A stretch of DNA of 64,000 bases from Hyphomonadaceae bacterium (lineage in GTDB: Bacteria > Pseudomonadota > Alphaproteobacteria > Caulobacterales > Aquidulcibacteraceae), in the NCBI GenBank assembly GCA_019636095.1, contig JAHBYF010000007.1, positions 62,001 through 126,000 on the forward strand, in the 5' to 3' direction. A program made the translations under genes and the position numbers. Of the stretch, positions 30,622-37,845 are shown one piece after another; position 1 is the first letter of the stretch; every line of letters starts with the position of its first letter. The notes beneath the pieces are model-generated. The model did not search any database. It was not told the origin of the DNA and saw nothing but the letters and a program-made list of their open reading frames with translations.

Positions 30622-32145
30622 ATGCCTGACCGAGCATACCTGCTCGATTCAAACGTGTTCCTGCAGTGTCGGCGGATCACGGACTTGCCTTGGCATGAGT
30701 TTGCCCCCGACGGCGACTTGACACTTATGCCAGCCCCCAGTGCGATCGACGAGATCGACAGGTTGAAGGGGGATGGAAACGCCCGTCGCGCTCGTCGCGC
30801 GCGCGAAGCAAACGCGATCCTAAGGGAAATGCTCGTTTCAGATGAGGGCGATAAGACCTGGACGAGCGGCACCAGGCGAATTCGTTTGGCCTTTCCACCC
30901 ATATTTCAGCCAGAGGACGATCGCCGTATCTCTGCGATACAACGTCCGGACCAACGCATCGTCGAAGAGGCGCTCATCATTCGGCAGACCGTGCCTCAGA
31001 TCGAGGTGCTGAGTCACGATACTGGTCTATGCTGGAGGGCGATGCGTGCGGGCCTTCAATTTCAATTGGTTCCAGATGACTGGTTGCTGAGCGAGACTGA
31101 CGCGCACCAGGCCGAAATTGACGATCTGAGGCGGCAGCTGAGCGTCGCCAAGGCCAATGACCCTATCCTGCATGTCGGAGTTCGCGGGCTCGGCGAGCGC
31201 GGTGCGCTGACTCTTCGAACGCTGTCATACGAGCCGATCCCGCACGACGCGGTGGTGCGGCTGATCGAACTGGCCGCCGATAGCGAAAGAATGGCCCGAT
31301 TTCGAGAGCGACTCGATCAGGCATCGGCAAAGCTCGAAGCGATGCTTGAGAACCAGAAGCTCGAAGGACACATTGCCCGTGATCGCGAGCTTCAAAATCT
31401 CAGAAAGAAGCTTGAACGCACCGACGAAGGCGTCGCCAAGACCAACGCTAAGCGCGCAATGGAGGCCATGACAACTTGGCGCTCTTCGATAGAGACGAAA
31501 CTCGCAAAAACCAGTGCGGAGACAAATTCAATTGCGCGGCTGAATCCGCTGACAATCGTGATCAGCAACAAGGGTGCGCGTCCAGGATTGGAAACGCGAG
31601 TTTCCGTTCGCGGAGTCGGTCCGGTCAGAGTTGCGAACCAGATGAGAGCCGAGGTCACTCTTGGTGACCTAGCCTCTCGTCCGGCATCAGACCGGCCGCT
31701 TCTTGCCGGCCAGACATTTCCGGCCTTTGACGCCAGATCGTCGGCGGTTACGCGGAAGCGCTTGGACACCACGGCACAGCGCTCAAGATATTGGGCAATG
31801 CGAACCGCAGAGCCGAAGGACAAGTTTGCTTGGTATGTTGCGGAAGACGTTGATCCACAAGGGGCAGCTGACGCTGCTCGCATCACTCTCGCCTGCGCTG
31901 AGCTTCGTCACGACGGTGCCGAAGCTGAGCTTGAGGTGGTTGTGTCAGCGGTAGATGACGAGCGCACCGCAGGCGCAGTGATCGTGGAAGTCACTGCTTC
32001 GAACGCGCCGACGGCACGTCTCACGATTCCTATCGAGTTGGTGCGCGAGAATCGTGGAAGCGACGTCATCGTTGATGCCGTTGAAGGCGCCATTGCCGCG
32101 TCTGTTGGCGAGCTAGACAAATACGAAGCCAGTCAGCCAAAGTAA
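30622..32145 (+). CDS. PIN-domain nuclease-like protein with coiled coil and C-terminal beta domain
   Basis: The 507-residue protein starts 5 bp after gyrB. Residues 5-155 form a PIN domain with the acidic metal-site residues D9 (LLDSNVF), E44 (SAIDEIDRLK), D110 (RPDQRIVEEAL) and D133 (LSHDTGLCWRA). A long charged coiled coil follows (about 160-300), then a beta-strand-rich C-terminal domain (about 308-500) with Ig-like spacing. PIN domains cleave RNA as toxins or maturation enzymes. No antitoxin-like small gene precedes it. Its lower GC than gyrB and the joined one-pass membrane gene suggest a transferred two-gene module. The target is unknown. Confidence 0.75.
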   Translation: MPDRAYLLDSNVFLQCRRITDLPWHEFAPDGDLTLMPAPSAIDEIDRLKGDGNARRARRAREANAILREMLVSDEGDKTWTSGTRRIRLAFPPIFQPEDDRRISAIQRPDQRIVEEALIIRQTVPQIEVLSHDTGLCWRAMRAGLQFQLVPDDWLLSETDAHQAEIDDLRRQLSVAKANDPILHVGVRGLGERGALTLRTLSYEPIPHDAVVRLIELAADSERMARFRERLDQASAKLEAMLENQKLEGHIARDRELQNLRKKLERTDEGVAKTNAKRAMEAMTTWRSSIETKLAKTSAETNSIARLNPLTIVISNKGARPGLETRVSVRGVGPVRVANQMRAEVTLGDLASRPASDRPLLAGQTFPAFDARSSAVTRKRLDTTAQRSRYWAMRTAEPKDKFAWYVAEDVDPQGAADAARITLACAELRHDGAEAELEVVVSAVDDERTAGAVIVEVTASNAPTARLTIPIELVRENRGSDVIVDAVEGAIAASVGELDKYEASQPK

Positions 32146-32179
32146 CATCTGCCTCCCGTCGACCTCAGTCGCCCGTTAG

Positions 32180-33073
32180 GTGTATTGTGTTTTGCAGCGC
32201 ATTGCCTCGCGCAAATTGCCGGGAAGGGAGCTTCAACGCGTTTCCTTCACGCTCATTGCGCGCGCGCAAGAGCGACGGCGCGGTCGGCGACCAAACCTTG
32301 GCGCGATTGCTCCACGCTTCAACACGATCTTCGGTCGTCGGCTAGAAAATCGATACCATCCGCCACGCCATGTCTCACATTTTGGCTTGGCCGACGTGCA
32401 CGCGGCATACTACCGAACAGAATGGTGGATTCCATACGATGAGCTTGAGGACGCGATCGCAATTGCGCGCGAAGTTGCGAACGGTGGCCTTGTCGATCTG
32501 CTTGCAGAGGCGATTTTTGCTACTCTTCTATCTGATGACGACGGGCTTGAAGTGGCTACCGAGAATGCCAGCATCCATCGTTCAGACGGCTCCGTCATAA
32601 GCACCGAGGACGCGGCTAGGATTGTTTCAGGCCGATTGCAGACAAGGCGTGGCTCGACCAGCCCAAGTGCCGAAGACTCTGCACAGGAAGACTCTGCACG
32701 ACAGGCGCAAACCCCTCAAGAAAAGAACTCTGATACGCTGATTGCCAGAGTCCGAAGAGTAAAGCTGTCAACGCCTTGGATTGTTGCGGGCGCGCTATCA
32801 ATGATCCTACTTCTGACGTTGTTTGTTGGTACAACTGCGAAGTTGCTTGAGGCTCTCGTCAGCGACGAGCCGGGCCCAATCTCTCCGCCACAGGTATTGA
32901 TTGATTGTTCTACGACGACACTGCCCGCATCATTACCTGCAAGTGGCGACGTATCAGCGACAGCGCCGGTGCTTGGGACAGCCGCCCGACGGTCCAACGT
33001 CACCGAAAATTATCGGCGTGAGCGCGATTGTCCAAATTGTCCCGTGGTAACTCGTTGGCCTAGGGATCGATAG
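32180..33073 (+). CDS. Hypothetical one-pass membrane protein downstream of the PIN gene
   Basis: The frame gives 297 residues from a GTG at 32180, though a later start is possible because the first 60 residues are irregular and Arg-rich. Residues 65-150 look globular (HAAYYRTEWWIPYDELEDA), then a Ser/Gln/Glu linker, one clear membrane helix (about 199-217), and a tail with Cys243 and a DCPNCP cysteine pair. I recognise no family. It follows the PIN gene by 34 bp, shares its low GC, and is probably its partner. Confidence 0.55.
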   Translation: MYCVLQRIASRKLPGRELQRVSFTLIARAQERRRGRRPNLGAIAPRFNTIFGRRLENRYHPPRHVSHFGLADVHAAYYRTEWWIPYDELEDAIAIAREVANGGLVDLLAEAIFATLLSDDDGLEVATENASIHRSDGSVISTEDAARIVSGRLQTRRGSTSPSAEDSAQEDSARQAQTPQEKNSDTLIARVRRVKLSTPWIVAGALSMILLLTLFVGTTAKLLEALVSDEPGPISPPQVLIDCSTTTLPASLPASGDVSATAPVLGTAARRSNVTENYRRERDCPNCPVVTRWPRDR

Positions 33074-33173
33074 ACGTTGTGCGCACGGTCGAACACGAAC
33101 CAGTTATGAGCGCGAAAAACGGGGATAGATCGCGTTCAATCCGACCGATCGCGCGCGGCCGTAGAATGGCGGC

Positions 33174-33357
33174 GTGACATCGGAACCAAAACCCAAGCGC
33201 ACCATCACCAAGCGTCTGCATCATAGTCCGGAGGTCTGGGCGCAGGCGCGGCGGGATTATTTGGCGGGGTACGTGGGCGTCCGCTGTTTCCAAGCATTAT
33301 GGGATCGACGCGATCCGTAAGCGCGCGGTGGTGTGGAAGAGGCTCGGGCGTTTGTAG
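33174..33357 (+). pseudogene. Frameshifted small helix-turn-helix (terminase-small-subunit-like) gene
   Basis: From the GTG at 33174 the frame reads MTSEPKPKRTITKRLHHSPE and continues to DYLAG. It then loses sense near 33265 and stops at 33312. Shifting by one base there restores TWASAVSKHYGIDAIRKRA and an ending VVWKRLGRL before TAG at 33355-33357. The combined pattern (YxAG, then A-S/A-V-x-YG-x-x-x-IRKRA-x-x-W) is a short HTH like those fused to the N terminus of the terminase at 34828. The stop lies exactly where the REP array begins. Confidence 0.6.
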
Positions 33358-33924
33358 GTTGGAGCGCGCGGCTCCGCCGCGCATGCGTCGCGGAGCGACG
33401 CGGTCCAACTTGCTAGGGCCGGTGTTTGTGGTTGGAGCGCGCGGCTCCGCCGCGCATGCGTCGCGGAGCGACGCGGTCCTACTTGCTGGGGCCGGTGTTT
33501 GTGGTTGGAGCGCGCGGCTCCGCCGCGCATGCGTCGCGGAGCGACGCGGTCCCACTTGCTGGGGCCGGTGTTTGTGGTTGGAGCGCGCGGCTCCGCCGCG
33601 CATGCGTCGCGGAGCGACGCGGTCCAACTTGCTAGGGCCGGTGTTTGTGGTTGGTGCGCGCGGCTCGGCCGCGCATGCGTCGCGGAGCGACGCGGTCCAA
33701 CTTGCTAGGGCCGGTGTTTGTGGTTGGTGCGCGCGGCTCCGCCGCGCATGCGTCGCGGAGCGACGCGGTCCCACTTGCTGGGGCCCGTGTTTGTGGTTGG
33801 AGCGCGCGGCTCCGCCGGGCATGCGTCGCGGAGCGACGCGGTCCCACTTGCTGGGGCCCGTGTTTGTGGTTGGAGCGCGCGGCTCCGCCGTCCATGCGTC
33901 GCGGAGCGACGCGGTCCAACTTGG
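33357..33924 (+). repeat. Tandem array of eight 73-bp two-hairpin REP units
   Basis: Units begin at 33357, 33430, 33503, 33576, 33649, 33722, 33795 and 33868, each exactly 73 bp apart; the last is cut after its palindromes. Each unit holds two 7-bp perfect hairpins two bases apart: GCGCGGC-TCC-GCCGCGC and GCGTCGC-GGA-GCGACGC. Outer arms GTTGGA and TCCAAC pair in some units, giving a three-way-junction fold. The spacer ends in GGGCCGGTGTTTGT or a close variant. Units 5, 7 and 8 have changes in the first hairpin. A REP-associated transposase gene lies next to it. Confidence 0.92.
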
Positions 33925-33936
33925 TCGATGTGGTGC

Positions 33937-34443
33937 TTATTTCCAGCCGGCGGAGCTGAACGGCCACGCTTCGGGCGCGTCGCAGAGGCCAGCGGCTACG
34001 GGATTCATCTCGATGTAGCGTTTCGCGGTTTCGAATTGTCGCTGATCGCGGATGTAGCGGTCGAAATAGTCTTTTGCCCAGACGGCGCCGGTGCGCGAGA
34101 GATACGCGTTGATCTTTCGGCGCGTGACAGTTTTCCAGAAGTGGACGATTTGGCCGAGTTCGGATTCCGCTTTCGTGGCGATGAGCGCGTGCACGTGGTT
34201 GGGCATGACGCACCAGGCTTGGAGAGCGTAGCGATCTCCGTGCGTTTGTAGTGCTTCGGCGACGGTGCGGGCACAGGCGGGGTCACGCATGAAGCAGGCG
34301 CCAAGGTGGCGATCCAGGACATCGTCGCCTTCTTGCTCGGTGGGAGGAACGGAGTCGAAGAGACGGAAGACGACGTGTTGGGTGATTTCCCAACTGTCGT
34401 AGTGCGGGAGATAGCCGCGCGAGTGCCAGCCTTTTTGGCCCAT
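33937..34443 (-). CDS. REP-associated tyrosine transposase (RAYT, IS200-like Y1 domain)
   Basis: From the ATG at 34443 the 168-residue protein shows the HUH motif in MPNHVHAL (H83 and H85), the early HVVFRLFDS strand and KDYFDRYIRD followed by YIEMNPVAAGL, the RAYT hallmarks with the likely catalytic Tyr. These enzymes nick single-stranded REP palindromes and are usually single-copy domesticated genes. The eight-unit array lies 13 bp beyond its stop, and one further REP unit lies upstream at 34483. It is probably the enzyme that spreads or maintains these repeats. Confidence 0.9.
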   Translation of the reverse strand: MGQKGWHSRGYLPHYDSWEITQHVVFRLFDSVPPTEQEGDDVLDRHLGACFMRDPACARTVAEALQTHGDRYALQAWCVMPNHVHALIATKAESELGQIVHFWKTVTRRKINAYLSRTGAVWAKDYFDRYIRDQRQFETAKRYIEMNPVAAGLCDAPEAWPFSSAGWK

Positions 34444-34482
34444 GTGCGTATCGTTAGCCGAGAGCGCCAATGGTTCAAGGAG

Positions 34483-34534
34483 GGAGCGCGCGGCTCGGCC
34501 GCGCATGCGTCGCGGAGCGACGCGGTCCAACTTT
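34483..34534 (+). repeat. Single REP unit on the 5' side of the RAYT gene
   Basis: This copy has both hairpins of the array unit, with loops TCG and GGA, and the same orientation on the plus strand. The 5' outer arm GTTGGA is replaced, so only the two inner hairpins can form. It starts 40 bp before the RAYT start codon, so the transposase gene lies between REP units, as is typical for RAYT loci. Confidence 0.85.
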
Positions 34535-34673
34535 CTAGAAGCGGGGATAAGGCTGGGCTCTATCCATGGTGATTTTGCGCAGAAGGCTTTGGAATCAAGC
34601 ATCGGCGCTGAATCAATCCGACCGCGTGGGGGCGGGCTTACGATGTCTTTCTCTGCATATTCGGGAGGAAGAC

Positions 34674-34871
34674 ATGGCACTCATTTTACTGCGCGACATC
34701 AAGCAAAGTCGCGGGCGGGTTATCAATACGGACAACATCTTCCAGTGCGTCGAAGCCGAAGGCGGCGTGCGGATTCTTTATACGGAAGGGTCGATCGGGC
34801 GCGACAGCATCGTCATCGCGGGCACGCTTGAAGAGTTCGCGAAAGCGGTGGGGGCGCTCGCCATTGGCTGA
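34674..34871 (+). CDS. Small conserved-looking protein upstream of the terminase gene
   Basis: The 65-residue protein starts at an ATG with a good GGGAGGA site 5 bases upstream. It is acidic and strand-rich (LLRDIKQSRGRVINTDNIFQ, then GSIGRDSIVIAGTLEEFAKA), with no signal or membrane helix. Codon use looks like real coding sequence. Its stop overlaps the probable TTG start of the terminase at 34864, suggesting coupling. I do not recognise a family. Confidence 0.6.
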   Translation: MALILLRDIKQSRGRVINTDNIFQCVEAEGGVRILYTEGSIGRDSIVIAGTLEEFAKAVGALAIG

Positions 34872-36684
34872 GGGCGACGGCGCGGCGCGCTCGCGTGTTG
34901 CGGTTCGCTCGAAGCGTCTTTCGAAAGAAACTTGGGCGGCGATCATCGCGCAATACATGGCGGGCGCGACGGCGGGTGCGTTGGCGCTTGAGCATGGCGT
35001 TGCGGTGCAGTCGATTTATTCGCGCGTGGCGGGGCGGGGGAAGAAGGCGGCGGCTGCCGCTGCTGGTGGTGTTGCGAGTGGTGCGGCGCTGACACCCCCT
35101 CAGTCACCGCTCCGCGGTGACAGCTCCCCCGAAGTGGGGGAGCACGAGGCGCCAGCGAATGCGGCTGCACTTCCTTCGCCGTTGATTGACGGCGGCGCTC
35201 GGGTTGAGGTGTTTCTGGAGAGCGTGAAGGGGATACGGACGCGGCGGACGCATTCGGCTTTGGCTTGGGCGCGGATGCGTCGGGATTATGAGGAGGGTGG
35301 TTATACGGCGCCGGTGATCGCGGCGTATTATGGCGCGACGCATCACGCGGTGAAGCGGCGGGCTTTGCTTGAGAAGTGGTCGAAGCTGGTGCGCGAGGAT
35401 GTGCCGCCGCCGCTTTATCCGCTTCCGAAAGAGAGTGAGGCGATTGAGGTCGCCCCTTCGGTGTTTGTCAGCCGCTGGGACGAGATCGCGCATGATGCGC
35501 AGCGTGCGCCGCAAGGGACATGGTCGACGTGGCTGTTTCAGGGTGGTCGCGGCGCGGGCAAGACGCGCGCGGGCGCGGAATGGTTGGCGGCGCGGGCTGA
35601 GGCGTCGCCGGGGCTCTACGCTTTGGTGGGGCCGACGCAACATGACGTGCGCGAAGTGATGGTCGATGGGCCGTCGGGCTTGCGCAATCTGCCGGGGCGC
35701 GAACGGCCTTGGTACGAGCGCTCGCGGCGGCGTTTGTTGTGGCCGAATGGGTCGATTGCGTACGCGTTTTCGGCGGAGGAGCCGGAGCGTCTGCGCGGGC
35801 CGCAATTCGAGGCGGCGTGGGCGGATGAGTTTTGTATCTGGCCGCGGCCGAGTGAGACGCTGGCGATTTTGCGGATGGGGTTGCGGTTGGGTGTTGCGCC
35901 GCAGCTGGTGGTGACGACGACGCCGAAGCCGATCCCGGCTTTGCGTGCGTTGCGCGCGGAGTCGAGCTGCGTGGTGACGTTAGCCGCGACGGAAGTGAAC
36001 GCGGCGCATTTGGCGCCGTCGTTTCTGGATGGGCTTAGCGCTTTGTACGGCGGCACAAGGTTGGCGGAGCAGGAGCTGGAAGGGCGCTTGCTCGAGGGCG
36101 ATGGCGCGTTGTGGCGGCTCTGCGATTTGGAGCGGGCGCGTGGTGGTGTTGCGCCAGTGCGGTGTGAGCGCGTGGTGGTGGGTGTCGATCCGCCGGCGGG
36201 CGCGGGTGGGGCTGCGTGCGGGATCGTGGTGGCGGGGCGCGTGGGGCGTCAGGCTTTTGTGTTGGCGGATCGGAGTGCGCTGGGGTTGTCGCCGCTTGGG
36301 TGGGCGATGCGGGTTGCAGAAGCGGCGGCGGAGTTCGGCGCGGCGGAGATTGTCGCGGAGGCGAACCAGGGCGGCGACATGGTGCGCGCTGTGCTGGCGC
36401 AGGCGAATGCGCCTTGTGCTGTGCGGCTGGTGCATGCGTCGCGTGGGAAACGCGCGCGGGCTGAGCCGATCGCGGCTTTGTATGAGCAGGGGCGGGTGAC
36501 GCATTGCGGTGCGTTTGCGGCGCTGGAGGAGGAGCTGTTGGCGCTGGGCGTGAGTGAGAGCGAAGGCTTGCTCGATCGCGCGGATGCGTTGGTGTGGGCG
36601 CTGACGGCGCTGATGACGGGCGGTGAAGGGCCGCGTGTGCGCTCGTTTGATTTCGATCTGCGGCGGAGTGGGTTGAGCGGGTGA
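34828..36684 (+). CDS. GTA-type phage terminase large subunit with N-terminal HTH modules
   Basis: The frame has 618 residues from 34828; a TTG at 34864, overlapping the previous stop, is an equally likely start. Residues 30-70 and about 140-185 are two HTH-like modules (WAAIIAQYMAGATAGALALE and RRDYEEGGYTAPVIAAYYGA). The packaging ATPase follows with Walker A GGRGAGKT (239-246) and Walker B around AAWADEF (329-335). The RNaseH-like nuclease has VVVGVDPPAG. It resembles gp2 of gene-transfer agents, which cut and package host DNA into capsids. No capsid or portal gene is in the window, and residues 90-105 are encoded by a palindromic repeat. Confidence 0.85.
   Translation: MKSSRKRWGRSPLAEGDGAARSRVAVRSKRLSKETWAAIIAQYMAGATAGALALEHGVAVQSIYSRVAGRGKKAAAAAAGGVASGAALTPPQSPLRGDSSPEVGEHEAPANAAALPSPLIDGGARVEVFLESVKGIRTRRTHSALAWARMRRDYEEGGYTAPVIAAYYGATHHAVKRRALLEKWSKLVREDVPPPLYPLPKESEAIEVAPSVFVSRWDEIAHDAQRAPQGTWSTWLFQGGRGAGKTRAGAEWLAARAEASPGLYALVGPTQHDVREVMVDGPSGLRNLPGRERPWYERSRRRLLWPNGSIAYAFSAEEPERLRGPQFEAAWADEFCIWPRPSETLAILRMGLRLGVAPQLVVTTTPKPIPALRALRAESSCVVTLAATEVNAAHLAPSFLDGLSALYGGTRLAEQELEGRLLEGDGALWRLCDLERARGGVAPVRCERVVVGVDPPAGAGGAACGIVVAGRVGRQAFVLADRSALGLSPLGWAMRVAEAAAEFGAAEIVAEANQGGDMVRAVLAQANAPCAVRLVHASRGKRARAEPIAALYEQGRVTHCGAFAALEEELLALGVSESEGLLDRADALVWALTALMTGGEGPRVRSFDFDLRRSGLSG
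35096..35143 (+). repeat. Two-hairpin palindromic repeat inside the terminase gene
   Basis: An 8-bp perfect hairpin (35103-35110 with 35114-35121, loop TCC) is followed one base later by another (35123-35130 with 35136-35143, loop of 5). It is translated in frame as the linker around TPPQSPLRGDSSPEVGEHE between the two HTH modules. Short elements of this kind are common between genes in alphaproteobacteria, so its place inside a reading frame is unusual. It differs in sequence from the 73-bp REP units. Confidence 0.75.
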
Positions 36685-36691
36685 AGCGGCG

Positions 36692-37465
36692 CTACGGCGC
36701 GAGCAAGCTGCGGTAGAGCATGTACGCCGCCACGGCAAACACGACGCCGGCGAAGACGCGTTGCAGCGCGCCGCGTTGTTTGGCGAGCTGGGAGGCAAAG
36801 CTCGCGCCGATCGCGCCGCCGATGATGCCGCCGCCGATGAAAAGACCGGCGATGCGCCAATCGACCAAGCCGTCGAGCGCGTAGGAGGCGGCAGTGGTGG
36901 CGCCAAAGCTGCCGACGCTGAACAGCGATGAGCCGATGGCTTGCAGCATGGTCATGCCGGTGGCGCCGATAAGGCCGGGGACGATGAGAAAGCCGCCGCC
37001 AATGCCGAAGAAGCCTGAGAGCGCGCCGGCGCCGAGGCCGAAGCCGACGAGCTTCGGCGCATTCTGCGCGTTCAAGACGACGTCGCCATTGCCGTCATCC
37101 TTGCGCGGACGGAGCATCGCGACGCCGACGACGATCATCAGCACTGCAAACAGCGGCAACAGCACTTGCGCGTCCGTCATTTTGCCGAGCGCCGCGCCGA
37201 GGGCTGCGCCGATCACACCGGCGCCGGCGAACACGATCGCGCAACGCCACTTCACGTTGCCGCGGCGTGCGTGATTGATGAGGTTGGCGAAGGCATTGAC
37301 CGAGACCGCCAGCGCACTGGTGCCGATCGCCATGTGTGGGTTGGCGACCCCGACGACGTAGAGCAAAGCAGGCGTCGCGAGGATAGAGCCGCCGCCACCG
37401 ATCAAGGCGAGCACCAGGCCAACGGCGCCGCCGCTGAGGATTGCGAGGAAATCTGGAAGCGTCAC
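36692..37465 (-). CDS. TSUP family transporter (TauE/SafE-type sulfite/anion exporter)
   Basis: The 257-residue protein from a GTG at 37465 starts VTLPDFLAILSGGAVG. It has about eight membrane helices in two repeats with Gly-rich motifs (LALIGGGGSILATPAL and GFFGIGGGFLIVPGL), the TSUP hallmark. The GTG start forms a GTGA overlap with the stop of the DUF2892 gene, which is why I prefer it to the longer frame at 37525. It probably moves sulfite, thiosulfate or organosulfonates; the rhodanese remnant upstream fits sulfur metabolism. Confidence 0.88.
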   Translation of the reverse strand: MTLPDFLAILSGGAVGLVLALIGGGGSILATPALLYVVGVANPHMAIGTSALAVSVNAFANLINHARRGNVKWRCAIVFAGAGVIGAALGAALGKMTDAQVLLPLFAVLMIVVGVAMLRPRKDDGNGDVVLNAQNAPKLVGFGLGAGALSGFFGIGGGFLIVPGLIGATGMTMLQAIGSSLFSVGSFGATTAASYALDGLVDWRIAGLFIGGGIIGGAIGASFASQLAKQRGALQRVFAGVVFAVAAYMLYRSLLAP

Positions 37466-37689
37466 GCGGTATGGCTGCCGCGATTCCAAGGCATGGTCTT
37501 CAACAGAAGCGCCATGCCGCACCAACCGGTTGCGCCTGCGAAGGTGAGCCCGGCGCCAATGAAGGCGGAAAGCCCATAAGACGCTGGATGCACGAACGCG
37601 CCGAGTGTGACGTCAGTTAAGATGATGAGGCCGGCCATGATCTGAACTTGCCGCATGATCTTGATAGGCGCCTTACGATTAGCGTGCAC
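37462..37689 (-). CDS. DUF2892 (YgaP-type) membrane domain protein, apparently N-terminally truncated
   Basis: The 75-residue product begins at a GTG codon and reads HANRKAPIKIMRQVQIMAG then two membrane helices, with KTMPWNR near the end. It matches the C-terminal part of rhodanese-DUF2892 (YgaP-like) fusions, and the preceding codons still encode the end of a rhodanese domain. It may be translated alone or be a decayed fusion. It is coupled to the TSUP exporter gene. Confidence 0.7.
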   Translation of the reverse strand: MHANRKAPIKIMRQVQIMAGLIILTDVTLGAFVHPASYGLSAFIGAGLTFAGATGWCGMALLLKTMPWNRGSHTA

Positions 37690-37776
37690 CGGGAGGCCGG
37701 CTTGCTTCCAAGCTTCGATGCCGCCTTCAAGATAGTAGGCCGGAGCGAAGCCGTGCGCGAGCCACTCTAGACGCTT
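37690..37776 (-). pseudogene. Remnant of a rhodanese domain fused in frame to DUF2892
   Basis: Reading leftwards, the codons just upstream of the DUF2892 gene encode EWLAHGFAPAYYLEGGIEAW and then KQAGLP, the well-known end of a rhodanese domain (YxLEGGIxAWK..GLPV). A TGA stop at 37777-37779 ends the frame; the catalytic Cys part is missing. The original gene seems to have lost its first half, perhaps by deletion joining it to the 37.8 kb region. Confidence 0.7.
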
Positions 37777-37845
37777 TCAAGTTGAGACGCCCGATAGCCA
37801 GCGCTAGGTTCCCCGATCGAGGGCGGTCAGATGGGGAGCGTGTTC

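Noticed and set aside
33357..33924. The tandem repeats as a CRISPR array
   Set aside because: The units are contiguous and near-identical over the full 73 bp, with no unique spacers and no cas genes, and they contain double palindromes with a RAYT next door.
33299..34018. A 239-residue plus-strand frame with repeats of 'WSARLRRACVAERRGPT' type
   Set aside because: It is a by-product of the 73-bp tandem repeats and overlaps the RAYT gene on the other strand; 73 is not a multiple of three, so each unit changes frame, and no ribosome-binding site is seen.
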